64,000 bases of DNA from assembly GCA_947462335.1 (NCBI GenBank), contig OX381717.1, positions 49,581,523 through 49,645,522 on the forward strand. Direction: 5' to 3'. The notes under the pieces were generated by a model. That model did not search any database, was not told where the DNA came from, and saw only the letters and a list, made by a program, of their open reading frames with translations. This DNA is from Harmothoe impar (Eukaryota; Annelida; Polychaeta; Phyllodocida; Polynoidae). Below, piece by piece: positions 11,819-23,563 of the stretch. Each line of letters starts with the position of its first letter. The first letter of the stretch is position 1. Both the position numbers and the translations under genes were made by a program.

Positions 11819-13040
11819 CACTGTAAGAAGTTACTGTATTTAAACAGCACAATGTGCTGTACATTTACAGCACTTTCTGCTGTAGTTGGTATTACAGCAC
11901 TATTTGCTGTATAATTACAGCATTATGTACTGTAAATTGGGTTTCGGGCAATGTTGCTGTTCATTTACAGTAGGGGAGACCGGGGCAAAACGGACCCCCG
12001 GGGCAAAACGGTTCCGACCCCTAACTCAGTTCTCAGGTATTAATTCCATATTTTTGTCAAATTGGCTCATATAATTAATAGAAATAACATGTTTTAAAAA
12101 AAAAATTGGATGCTACCTATGGTATTCCGGATTCCATAAAGAAAAAACTGAAACTAGAGATCTTGATCTAATTTTGCAAAAATCAGTTTATAAGCTTCTG
12201 AGAATTAAAAAAGAGGTATATGTTAATGTTTTATGGCTAAAACAATAATATTTTATAGCTAAAATATTGTCTAACATATTTCCAAAGTCATTGGTAAAAA
12301 ATATTACCCTACAGTTATTTATTTTGACAAGTTCATTTTTTCACATATTTTTCATGATGCTGGGGCAAAACGGACCCCCCCCCCTCACAATCATAATTCC
12401 TATGGTGAAACCCCATAGAAATGATCAAAACATAAAAAAATAACAATGCTTGGCCTAAAAAAGTATAAGAATGATGAGACATGCTTATTTGAATATAAAA
12501 TTATTTCTTATAAGCCAATTTTTATTTTTGGGGGTAATTTTTGGGGTTTTGGGGAATTTTCCCTGAATTCGGGGGAAATTTTATTCAAATGCATGATATT
12601 CAACGGTCATAAAAATCAATTAAAATTGAAAAATGTCAGATAATGGTCATGCATGACAACAAAGAAATACCTAAAGAACTGAGTAATAACATAGCTAAAA
12701 GATTGGAGCAAGAAAATTATGAAAAAAGATAATAATTCAAAATTAAGAAATTTCCAGGGTCCCTTTTGCCCCGCCCCAAAAACCCTTTTGCCCCGGAACT
12801 TTTAGCCCATGACCTTCGTAGGTCAGAATATGTTATGCTATCCAACTAGGCTATTAATGATACTAGCACGTTATTAATTATTTTCATGGATGGTATACTT
12901 CTATGCTTTGTTATGAAAAAATAAATGTTTCAATTCAGGGGTTTACCTCTGAGCTATATGCCATCTTCCCTTAAGGGGTCCGTTTTGCCCCGGTCTCCCC
13001 TACATTGTGCTGTAGATTTCCGCTGCTAGGTGGCAGCAGT
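11819..13040. repeat. TACAG-type element split by a transposon
   Basis: The left part (11819-11970) begins ACACTGTAAGAAGTTACTGT and carries CTGTACATTTACAGCA palindromes. The right part resumes at 13003 with CATTGTGCTGTAGATTTCC. The two halves are separated by the element at 11973-13000, so this older repeat was interrupted by a younger insertion. Confidence 0.65.
11973..13000. mobile_element. Tc1/mariner-like non-autonomous element, TA duplications
   Basis: Terminal inverted repeats begin GGGGAGACCGGGGCAAAACG and end with the complement. They are flanked by TA at 11971-11972 and 13001-13002. GGGGCAAAACGGACCCC-type text recurs inside, at about 12361 and, inverted, at 12764-12800. There is no transposase frame in the 1.03-kb element. 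TA target duplication points to the Tc1/mariner class (inference). Confidence 0.75.
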
Positions 13041-13429
13041 AGACCATTTCTGTATCAATTATTCCACCCAACCCTTTCCCGAGTCAAATAAAGCCTCACA
13101 AACTCTCAAGACATCGTAAGATAAGAATGGATGAGAGAGACTGAATGCAGTTATCATAAAGTGTATTGATATTTGCATGATTGTGTTGAATAATACAAAA
13201 AAAAACAGCAAAAGTATAGAATAGACACCACATTGGTGGGAAAAGTTAAATGCTTAAGTGCCCGGACTGGGGAAAAGCTGGTATCACATACGGTTCAGCT
13301 GTATTGAAGCAGGAATAAACCATTACATTGTGTAGTGTGTATTATCCTAGCTGAGATTGAACTATCATGCAGGAAAGTACTCTCCATGCATGCGCATTAA
13401 TCAATATAAATTGATGAGAACAACAATAT

Positions 13430-13712
13430 GAAACCTACAGTACAAGTTGCTGTAACTTTACAGCACCCAGTTGCTGTACATGTACAGCAAAATCTACTGG
13501 AACAAAAGTTGCCAGCAACTTTTGCTGTAGATGTACAGTAGAAGTTGCTGTAAATATACAGTAGAAGTTGCTGTAAATTTACAGTAGAAGTTGCTGTAAA
13601 TTTACAGTAGAAGTTGCTGTAAATTTACAGCAAGTCAGTTGCTGTACACCTACAGCAAAATCTACTGGAACAAAAGTTCCCAGCAACTTTTGCTGTAGGT
13701 GTACGGTGCGTG
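13430..13712. repeat. array of short TACAG palindromes
   Basis: Consecutive copies of GTAGAAGTTGCTGTAAATTT with about 22-23 bp period, then a near-duplicate block containing CAAAATCTACTGGAACAAAA twice (about 13488 and 13658). Each unit is itself palindromic (CTGTAAATTTACAG), so RNA or single-stranded DNA could fold into serial hairpins. Confidence 0.8.
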
Positions 13713-14049
13713 TTATGAGGGATCGGGCGACGGTCGACCGGAAGTTTGCCCTCTGCGTGATTGACAGCGCTGATTGACAGTGGAGGCGTGGCTCCCGTGC
13801 ATGTGCCGCAGTTTGCTCTGGAGACTACCGTACACGCAGCGAAGGTTGCCCAAACATCCCCAAAAGAGGTGGGAATAATACTGTTTTATTATATATTATG
13901 CTTTATGTTCAATAACCGATGCATTGTTCTGTTCTGCTCCCTGTGCCTTAGTTTTATCTAAGGAAGACAAAGGTGTTTTCTTTGAGGAATTGACAGTTTA
14001 GTGTAGCTGAGCGATATTATAGTGAGTTACCATTGGCTTCAACCATGAA

Positions 14050-17000
14050 ACTTGAGTAGCATTGGCTATAGTGCTAGGCCCTATAAACAACTGCCAATTA
14101 ATCATATTTCTGTGATTTGACTGGACATTTTACCAAGACAGATACCTTATGCCCATTTTTTTGCATTGGCTATAGGCCCTAGTGCTAGGCCCTATAAACA
14201 ACTGCCAATTAATCATATTTCTGTGATTTGACCAGGGATATTGCGAGGGCCGCGCCCTGCGCCATAGGCGCATTAAAATCGGGAATGGCGCATTGATATC
14301 CTTATAGGTGCGCCCTATGGCGCATAGGCTTTCTAGAACTGAAAGAATTTTTAAAATATTCCAATTATAACCAAAGTTAGCATTCCCAAATCTAACAGCA
14401 GATTTTTCAAAAAAGTCTTGGAGTACCGTAATCTACCCCATACATCAGTCTGCAGAGGATTCTGTCAATTTATTTAGAATAACAAACCCCTCAAAATATA
14501 CCAACCTAAAGGTAGAATTTTAAAATTCCCGAACACACCAAAATACAGGTTAAATTCCCCCAAATTTTCAACGTCTCAATGTCCTCCCTCCCCCCAATAG
14601 AAAGCATGCATCCAGAGGTAGAATTTATAGATTTTCTTTAAGCAATTACACTAACTCTCCCCCCACCCCCCCCCCCCCCCCCCCTAAAAAAATCCAACTA
14701 AATTCACCTGGATTAATCTGGAAATACATGGATATGTAATATCACTACCGGTATATGGCTAATATACGACCATCCGTGCAGGAAGCATGCCTAAGTACGT
14801 CCATCTTAGTTACTTTATATTTTTATAGATAAGGCTGCTTAAAATCAATTATCACCTTTGTGGACACTTCTTAGGAAAAAAGGATGCGGGAGGGCGCCTT
14901 TTATTTCATTTTGTTTTACTATTTTCTCTAGGCGCGGGAGGTTTTTTTTTCTTTTTTTCTAGAGGATTTCAAATGCCGTTTAAATTACGTTTCTACCCCA
15001 ATTAACACCTGAGATAAAAAAGAATCTCCCCCCTTTTGCAACTTAGGCCATGGGAATGAAAGTAAGAGTTTACCGTCCGGGACTTTTTTGGGGGGGAAAA
15101 GCGCCCTTTTTTGATTATTAGAGAGTTCCCTAAACTGCTGGGTTCTTGGAGTTTCCTGGGGTGTTATCTTTTTAGATATTGTAAAATATTGTTCCGATTT
15201 TTGATACTGAACTTTTCATGCAGCCCCTTTGAAGGTATGCGGGTGGTGGAGGGTAAACTCTCACTTTCATTCTGAGGGCTTTATATTTAAAAAAGTTTCC
15301 CTCCTCAAAATATGAAAAAAAAGTGCAATGTGGCCCTTTTTAGAGAATGTGTGCGGTATCCACAAAGCTGATAATCGAATTTAAGTGGCCTAGATATTTT
15401 ACTGTGGGAACTATGATGGCCCATTAACTCTGAGAATGGCGCATTGTTCTTGCTAAGGAGTGCGCCATTGTCCCATTGAAAAAAATCCTATCAATATCCC
15501 TGTTTGACTGGACATTTTACCAAGACAGATACCTTATGCCCATTTTTTTTTGCATTGGCTATAGTGCTAGGCCCTATAAATAACAGCCAATTATCAATAT
15601 TTCTGTGATTGGACTGGAAATTTTACCAAGACAGATACCTTATGCCCATTTTTTTTGCATTGGCTATAGTGCTAGGCCCTATAAACAACTGCCAATTAAT
15701 TATATTTCTGTGATTTGACTGGACATTTTACCAAGACAGATACCTTATGCCCATTTTTTTTGCATTGGCTATAGTGCTAGGCCCTATAAACAACTGCCAA
15801 TTAATCATATTTCTGTGATTGGACTGGAAATTTTACCAAGACAGATACCTTATGCCCATTTTTTTTGCATTGGCTATAGTGCTAGGCCCTATAAACAAGA
15901 GCCAATTAATCATATTTCTGTGATTGGACTGAAAATGTTACCAAGACAGATACCTTATGCCCATTTTTTTTGCATTGGCTATAGTGCTAGGCCCTATAAA
16001 TAACAGCCAATTAATCATATTTCTGTGATTGGACTGGACATTTTACCAAGACAGATACCTTATGCCCATTTTTTTGGCATTGGCTATAGTGCTAGGCCCT
16101 ATAAATAACAGCCAATTATCAATATTTCTGTGATTGGACTGGACATTTTACCAAGACAGATACCTTATGCCCATTTTTTTTGCATTGGCTATAGTGCTAG
16201 GCCCTATAAACAACTGCCAATTAATCATATTTCTGTGATTTGACTGGACATTTTACCAAGACAGATACCTTATGCCCATTTTTTTTTTGCATTGGCTATA
16301 GTGCTAGGCCCTATAAATAACAGCCAATTATCAATATTTCTGTGATTGGACTGGAAATTTTACCAAGACAGATACCTTATGCCCATTTTTTTTGCATTGG
16401 CTATAGTGCTAGGCCCTATAAACAACTGCCAATTAATTATATTTCTGTGATTTGACTGGACATTTTACCAAGACAGATACCTTATGCCCATTTTTTTTGC
16501 ATTGGCTATAGTGCTAGGCCCTATAAACAACTGCCAATTAATCATATTTCTGTGATTGGACTGGAAATTTTACCAAGACAGATACCTTATGCCCATTTTT
16601 TTTGCATTGGCTATAGTGCTAGGCCCTATAAACAAGAGCCAATTAATCATATTTCTGTGATTGGACTGAAAATGTTACCAAGACAGATACCTTATGCCCA
16701 TTTTTTTTGCATTGGCTATAGTGCTAGGCCCTATAAATAACAGCCAATTAATCATATTTCTGTGATTGGACTGGACATTTTACCAAGACAGATACCTTAT
16801 GCCCATTTTTTTGGCATTGGCTATAGTGCTAGGCCCTATAAATAACAGCCAATTATCAATATTTCTGTGATTGGACTGGACATTTTACCAAGACAGATAC
16901 CTTATGCCCATTTTTTTTGCATTGGCTATAGTGCTAGGCCCTATAAACAACTGCCAATTAATCATATTTCTGTGATTTGACTGGACATTTTACCAAGACA

Positions 17001-18475
17001 GATACCTTATGCCCATTTTTTTTTTGCATTGGCTATAGTGCTAGGCCCTATAAATAACAGCCAATTATCAATATTTCTGTGATTGGACTGGAAATTTTAC
17101 CAAGACAGATACCTTATGCCCATTTTTTTTGCATTGGCTATAGTGCTAGGCCCTATAAACAACTGCCAATTAATTATATTTCTGTGATTTGACTGGACAT
17201 TTTACCAAGACAGATACCTTATGCCCATTTTTTTTGCATTGGCTATAGTGCTAGGCCCTATAAACAACTGCCAATTAATCATATTTCTGTGATTGGACTG
17301 GAAATTTTACCAAGACAGATACCTTATGCCCATTTTTTTTGCATTGGCTATAGTGCTAGGCCCTATAAACAAGAGCCAATTAATCATATTTCTGTGATTG
17401 GACTGAAAATGTTACCAAGACAGATACCTTATGCCCATTTTTTTTGCATTGGCTATAGTGCTAGGCCCTATAAATAACAGCCAATTAATCATATTTCTGT
17501 GATTGGACTGGACATTTTACCAAGACAGATACCTTATGCCCATTTTTTTGGCATTGGCTATAGTGCTAGGCCCTATAAATAACAGCCAATTATCAATATT
17601 TCTGTGATTGGACTGGACATTTTACCAAGACAGATACCTTATGCCCATTTTTTTTGCATTGGCTATAGTGCTAGGCCCTATAAACAACTGCCAATTAATC
17701 ATATTTCTGTGATTTGACTGGACATTTTACCAAGACAGATACCTTATGCCCATTTTTTTTTGCATTGGCTATAGTGCTAGGCCCTATAAATAACAGCCAA
17801 TTATCAATATTTCTGTGATTGGACTGGAAATTTTACCAAGACAGATACCTTATGCCCATTTTTTTTGCATTGGCTATAGTGCTAGGCCCTATAAACAACT
17901 GCCAATTAATTATATTTCTGTGATTTGACTGGACATTTTACCAAGACAGATACCTTATGCCCATTTTTTTTGCATTGGCTATAGTGCTAGGCCCTATAAA
18001 CAACTGCCAATTAATCATATTTCTGTGATTGGACTGGAAATTTTACCAAGACAGATACCTTATGCCCATTTTTTTTGCATTGGCTATAGTGCTAGGCCCT
18101 ATAAACAAGAGCCAATTAATCATATTTCTGTGATTGGACTGAAAATGTTACCAAGACAGATACCTTATGCCCATTTTTTTTTTGCATTGGCTATAGTGCT
18201 AGGCCCTATAAATAACAGCCAATTAATCATATTTCTGTGATTAGACTGGACATTTTACCAAGACAGATACCTTATGCCCATTTTTTTGGCATTGGCTATA
18301 GTGCTAGGCCCTATAAATAACAGCCAATTATCAATATTTCTGTGATTGGACTGGACATTTTACCAAGACAGATACCTTATGCCCATTTTTTTTGCATTGG
18401 CTATAGTGCTAGGCCCTATAAACAACTGCCAATTAATCATATTTCTGTGATTGGACTGGAAATTTTACCAAGCGG
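14050..18475. repeat. 105-bp satellite with 7-monomer higher-order repeat
   Basis: Monomers of about 105 bp contain GCATTGGCTATAGTGCTAGG and TTACCAAGACAGATACCTTA. From about 15500 on, seven distinguishable monomers recur as a unit of 736-737 bp. They are told apart by AAACAAGAGCC, AAATAACAGCC or AAACAACTGCC, by GGCATTGG versus TGCATTGG, and by the length of the T run. The unit can be followed at starts near 15815, 16552, 17289 and 18025. Copies of the higher-order unit are nearly identical while monomers within a unit differ, the pattern of alpha-satellite-like amplification. Because 105 is a multiple of three, spurious open frames run across monomers; they are not genes. Confidence 0.93.
14233..15502. 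mobile_element. 1.27-kb transposon inserted in the satellite, 6-bp TSD
   Basis: The terminal inverted repeat is CAGGGATATTG (14233) and CAATATCCCTG (ending 15502). The satellite sequence TTTGAC is duplicated exactly on both sides (14227-14232, 15503-15508). The subterminal regions are full of GCGCCAT/ATGGCGC motifs. No transposase ORF is visible, so it is non-autonomous. Relatives lie at 21104-21200 and 49430-49615. A 6-7-bp duplication is not typical of hAT (8) or Harbinger (3); superfamily left open. Confidence 0.82.
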
Positions 18476-19628
18476 GTTGCCAAATGGTGTCCTTTTTTAT
18501 GACCTTTGATCTATCTAGAACGGGGGGATGCTGACCTTTGCATTGTCTATACACTATTTTTTTGAAACGCTTTTATTTATCCTGGTTGCAAGTATCAGTT
18601 AAACTATTCCACCACATTACAACCAGTTTGGGTCAGGAGCTGGTACCCTGCTATGTGCACAAATTTGAAAAGTGGATACAATGTCCTGGTCAATACAAAA
18701 TTACATTTTGGTGCTCCGAGAGAGAGTGGGGATAAAACAGGTACACAATAGAACATTTAACGAATATGAAAATTAATACACAGACAAAAGGGTCATACCC
18801 CTCGCAGACATATTTTGGGTAGAACCCTCATGAATAGATGTACAGTACTATGGTTGGGGAACGTGAGGAGGGGGTGGTAGCGGTGGAGGGGGCAGAGGCA
18901 GAATGTCATCATTGAACTCATTTAAAATCCCAACTCCTTCAAACAGTAGAAAAGGGCGCTCATGGCGCCAATTCCTGATGAAGAGTTTCCCCAAGCGCCT
19001 CTTTATCGCTATTCTGAAGGCCACTTTATCAGTCAGCCACCTTAAGTGAGGGGCCAGGGCATTCCAATGAGAAGCTGCTTGGTAGCTAGGACTCCTTAAA
19101 TACATAGTTAATCTATGTCTATGTAACTATATAGAGGGAGCCCCAGTTGCTCGGGTTCCGGTCTGGTGTAGTATACCAACTTTACCGGCATACACCATCC
19201 TATGACAAGTGGACAATTGAAAATGTATAGGTCTGAGATCGAGAGGCAAAATTTTCTGTATGAGAGACAGGGTTGACAGGACAAGAACGGTGAGACAGTA
19301 ACATGGACAGAGACAAAGACATAAATATAGACATGGATACCATACCATTAATCGGCACGGGTAAGGCATGATTTTGCAGGGGGGGGGAGCGTGGGGTGAC
19401 TCGTGAATTCATTCAGCCGGTTATTAATACTCAAAGGGCCTGTGGCCAGGCGCGTTTTTATATGAGACAATAATCAAGTAGAGGCATGACTTGTCCTGAC
19501 AACAATGTTTGAGTGTATTTTAAATCAGAGATTGTACATTTTGAAGCTCATCAGTCTGACCGGTTAACAATATAATGACAGTATGAGTAAAATGCAGTCA
19601 GATCAGTCAGATCAGCGCTTCCATGACT
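18476..19628. other. non-satellite insert between satellite array and relic monomer
   Basis: The satellite stops abruptly at ACCAAG (18475) and one isolated monomer resumes at about 19630. The intervening 1.15 kb includes a minus-strand retrotransposon C-terminus (18846-19105) and otherwise unrecognised sequence. Confidence 0.5.
18846..19105 (-). pseudogene. non-LTR retrotransposon ORF C-terminal relic
   Basis: Reading right to left, the frame contains SPSYQAASHWNALAPHLR followed by a region ending FRIAIKRRLGKLF. This is the usual C-terminus of metazoan non-LTR reverse-transcriptase ORFs (pattern SY...A...WN.LP..LR......FK..LK..L). The polymerase domain is missing, so it is a 5'-truncated fragment. 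A proline-rich tail follows from a CT/GA-rich stretch. Confidence 0.55.
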
Positions 19629-19735
19629 ATATAGTGTTAGGCCCTATAAACAGCCAATTAATCATATTTCTGTGATTGGACTGGAAACTTTACCAAGACA
19701 GATACCTTATGCCCATTTTCTTTTGCATGGTTTCT
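19629..19735. repeat. isolated 105-bp satellite monomer
   Basis: One diverged monomer (GTTAGGCCCTATAAACAGCC, then GACTGGAAACTTTACCAAGA) lies 1.15 kb beyond the main array, marking the former array edge. Confidence 0.75.
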
Positions 19736-20018
19736 CCCCCATTTCTCACCACACACATCATAAAAATCCTGTTGTTTTTTTGCTAATATGATATAAATGT
19801 AATTAAAATTTGGAAATTGGAAAAAAATCATCCTTAACTACTTCAATACCAAATGCAGTAAATACATTGAAACATGTTATGGGTAAATACGTTATGGGTA
19901 AAGACACTGGTCAGAGAAGAAAGGTACTGATGTGCAATGTAAATTATGTAATATGTAATACTGCTCAAACTGCTCAACTACTGTTCACCCATCAGAATCA
20001 CCTGCAGAACCTGGACAC

Positions 20019-23000
20019 ATGCATCAGTCGATCCGAGTTGTGTGTCTCCTGCTGCTCGTGGTTTTCTGTCTTGAGGTGAGTGTGATTTCCATCTAGTCTT
20101 ACGAAGGGAGTGCATGCTCTTTTTCAATATTGTTGTGAAGATTGCCATGCAGGTATGTGCCTCTTTTAGGTTCTTGGATCGATTGGGGCACCTGGTGGGG
20201 GAATTGTGAACTATGCAGTTTGGGTATTCTCTCGTATAATCTGACTGCAGCATGTACTTTATGGGTACTCAAAGAAACAGAATCATTATTTAAAACCTTA
20301 TCGTGAGTAAAATTAACTTTCCAGGCTATGTCTTCGAAACCACCACTGAAAGGTCCCCCGAGTGGATCAGCAGAAGTCAGGAAGTCTAGTGTTGTTCAAC
20401 ACAAGCTTACTGGCACCTGTACATTGGCTGAGGTAAGCCACTTTGCCTGGTTGTAGTAACTTAGTCATTGTCCACTGTTACCTATAATCAATGTACCGTA
20501 AATTCCAAACAAGTCTTTATGATGGTATTAGCATGTAAAAAGTTCAAGGGATGGATATATTGGCGTTTTTTTAAAATTTTCATTATCACAAGACACAGTA
20601 TGTATAAACCATTCGGTCCTGGAGAAAAATAAAAAGCTGTTATTTTCATGAATATATAATATACGCTACAAGGGTTTTTCAAAACTTTAGAAAAGTACAA
20701 CATCAATATTCATCTCTAATATCTGTGATATCATGACTGGGTTTAAAATTCAACCTTTTCCTCTTTTCTCAAGCCTCCACACTTGCCTGGGCCAGCCAAC
20801 TGTTTGACGTCGACATCAAATGCTATCTCTAACTTGACAGCGACAGCCACCCCTCCGTCGGCAGACTGTCCGTTACCAGCAACTGCCATCCCTCCGTTGA
20901 CCGAGACACTTCACCGCACCATGACACCCAGCGTTCCCTTGACACCCAGCTGTGTAGCTGCCTTTGCACATGCTCAATCATCTGTGAGTAGAGTTCTGCC
21001 TTTGATATACTCTGCATAGGGTAGGTTCACCTGAAGTCGGCCACATACCCCAGAAAGCTGGGGTGTTATAGTACACAATGATATTAATCGGCGAATGGAT
21101 TTCCAGGGATTTTGACAGGATTTTTTCCAATGGGACAATGGTGCACTCCTTAGCAAGAACAATGAGCCATTTGGAGAATTAATGGGCCATTATAGTCCTT
21201 ACAAGTTATAGTAAATTCGGACCAACCAAATTCGTTTTTTGTAAATAGAAGTCAAGCCTTTACTAAATTATTCTACAGATGGCCGCATTAGAGGGAGTAA
21301 TTCTTCATTTGTGACTATAAGATAGGTGGCCGCAGGGCATGTGCTTCTTTAGCTTTACTTAATCCTTTACCACAAACTGCAGCAGTTTACCTGGTAAGGG
21401 AGTACTAGCCACGGACATAGCTTGGACACCATAACAAAGCCTCCCCTGCCACTCAGAGGCCGCCAGCAGGTCAGGTGGTGTGCGACGTAACGCGAGTCAA
21501 GCTCGCAGGTGTGATAGCTGGGCCACCGGCAGTAAGACTATGGCAGGATGCGCTCATGTGAACAGCTCATTTTTTAAATTGGACATCCCCTATCCTTGAC
21601 GTCAACAGGGAAGGCCTTGTCAGTGATATGGGACATTGGTCTTTTTTTGGTAATTCGACATGTACCATTGGCATATAATGGTGACATGAACAAACAATTA
21701 TTGCAGCATATGCATCAAAAAGGTTAACCATAGTGCATCTGCCTCGCTCAGCTCATTGTCTGTTTATAATAAGGGAGAGCTTTCTCCTTTCATTGACCAA
21801 ACTGGGGACACCCTATTTAGACCGCCATATTCTCCCACAATGTACCACTGTAGCTATTGTTATAGTATTATTGGTAAAATTATAGACCATATATTTTTTT
21901 CACTGTGAAAATCTACTCACAATTCAAAATTCCTCTTAATGATTACATTTTCCAACATATACATGCATCACACATTTCTTGCAGGTGCGCTCAACACAAC
22001 CCATTCAGCAGCCAATCTTAAAAGGTATTCTCCTAATATCTGATAGGATCGTCACTTTATCATGTACTTTATACACATTTTATTTGGTCAAAGTGGCAGA
22101 CGTCTGGACGTTAAACAAATCAATCAATCAATTTGGTCAAAGTTTCATTCTTCAATATTAATGATTTCAGTGATTATTTCGTTTTTGAATTATCATGCAA
22201 TGGAACCTAAATAAGTAAACAAAAACAAAAAACACAGTAAAGTAAAATTCAGGGCAGTTCTGTATTGAACTATGAGACCCCCCTCCATGTGCGGTATTGT
22301 CAGGGGTGTGGTCCCATCTTTATTTTCCTGAAATTTTCAGGTGTCATAGCTTATGTAGAAGTCCGGTCTCATCGTGAGGACCGTAGCAAGCCATTCATTC
22401 AAGAGTTAACTCTGTTAGGAGCTAATGTGGTCCCCAAGTTCACGTGTGAAGTAACACACGTCATCTACAAGGATGGCACCAAAACAACAAGGGACAGAGC
22501 AAGAAAGAAGGGAATCCATCTGGTGTCAGTGCTATGGGTTGATAGGTAAGCCATGATGAAACTATCATTGTATCTAACATATATTTCTCATCGTCATTAC
22601 GCCTACCCTTTTTGGCACTTGTAAACAACAATATGAACCCCTGTTCTTAGCTTGTAACCAGCATACATGAACCAAAACTCAATTCATGAAGCCCCATGGT
22701 GACTGTACTGTGAGAATACCCTAGCAGATATGATCAGCCCTGATCTGCCCTAAGATTTCTATCACTTACTTCACACAATGTATAATTACCTTTCAGCTGT
22801 AAAAAGACTCAGAAACATGTGGAGGAGGAGTTGTTCCCACCTGAAGATGAAGGGACATCTATTGCTGGTGGGTGTAAGGTAAGTGTCACATCACCATTGC
22901 ACATATTCTATACAAGTAGGTGGGCTTAGAATCATTTGTGATATAACATTGTACACATCACTTCTCTGCTTGGTGATTAACCTTCTCATCTCAATAAAGA

Positions 23001-23563
23001 AGTAGTAATTTTAAACAAACTGTAGTGGGGTTGTATAAGTCCAGGGTTAATAAGGGCATTGCAATGAGTATTTATGCCACTTTTCTACCCTGATTCAGTG
23101 CAGGTCTTGTTTAATCACAGGGTACCATCTCAATTTATATGCATAGTTGGACTATTCAACTATTCTTCATCTTAAGTAGCGGATCGTATTGTGTTGGAAC
23201 TGCTGGCCATACCCACCCATAATAACCTACAGTTGACTTACCATATACTCCCCTGAACAGCCCATGAAGCCAAACCCAACAGTGGTGTATTTGACTCGTA
23301 TGATCTGATCATATCATGTACTTTCAAGTTCCTATTCCTTTTGCTATCCCTTTTGTAATGCATTTTAATATGATTCCCTACCCCAACTTTTTCTTTCATA
23401 GAAAAGCAGGTCAATGCAGCCAAATGACTTCGAGGAGGAGGTGCGCAAAAGTGGCGAAAGACTAAAGAAGCGTCATAAACGACAGGAAAATCTCAACTTG
23501 AATGTGATGGAACTCCCGAGCAGCTTGTCTGTCACAGAGACTGACAGCATCAGTCCGATTCAC
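20019..23563 (+). CDS. microcephalin-like N-terminal BRCT module (5' exons)
   Basis: Exons: 20325-20432 (ATG at 20328), 20774-20983, 21985-22024, 22341-22545, 22797-22878 and 23402-23563, all GT-AG and in phase. An alternative upstream exon 20019-20075 also reads in frame. The first ~105 residues are Ser/Thr/Pro-rich. Then QQPILKGVIAYVEV opens a BRCT domain with FIQELTLLGANV, THVIYKDG, HLVSVLWVDSC and, after it, RSMQPNDFEEE. This order and wording match the N-terminal BRCT of microcephalin (MCPH1), which binds chromatin and SWI/SNF or condensin regulators and acts in the DNA-damage response and chromosome condensation. The two C-terminal MCPH1 BRCT domains are not present downstream in the window. 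Instead the next exons (24752 onward) continue in phase 0 into a repeat and transposase-derived region. Orthology of the BRCT is confident; the gene's full extent is not. Confidence 0.8.
21104..21200 (-). mobile_element. fragment of the CAGGGAT transposon family
   Basis: CAGGGATTTTGACAGGATTT, then GGGACAATGGTGCACTCCTT, matches the reverse complement of the right end of the element at 14233-15502. Only one end is present, within a BRCT-gene intron. Confidence 0.7.
22085..22132 (+). repeat. possible SINE/LINE 3' tail
   Basis: TGGACGTTAAACAAATCAAT followed by (CAAT) repeats resembles the 3' ends of tRNA-derived SINEs and CR1-type LINEs. It is short and intronic; low confidence. Confidence 0.35.

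Noticed and set aside
15815..18240. Series of 62-71-codon open frames repeated every 737 bp
   Set aside because: They arise because the satellite monomer length (105 bp) is a multiple of three; they share no domain and lie wholly in tandem repeat.
18970..18990. CTGATGA at about 18976 and 24151 as further hammerhead cores
   Set aside because: Neither is followed by a helix II and GAAA, and no NUH substrate strand pairs; only the 38.4-kb locus satisfies the full core.
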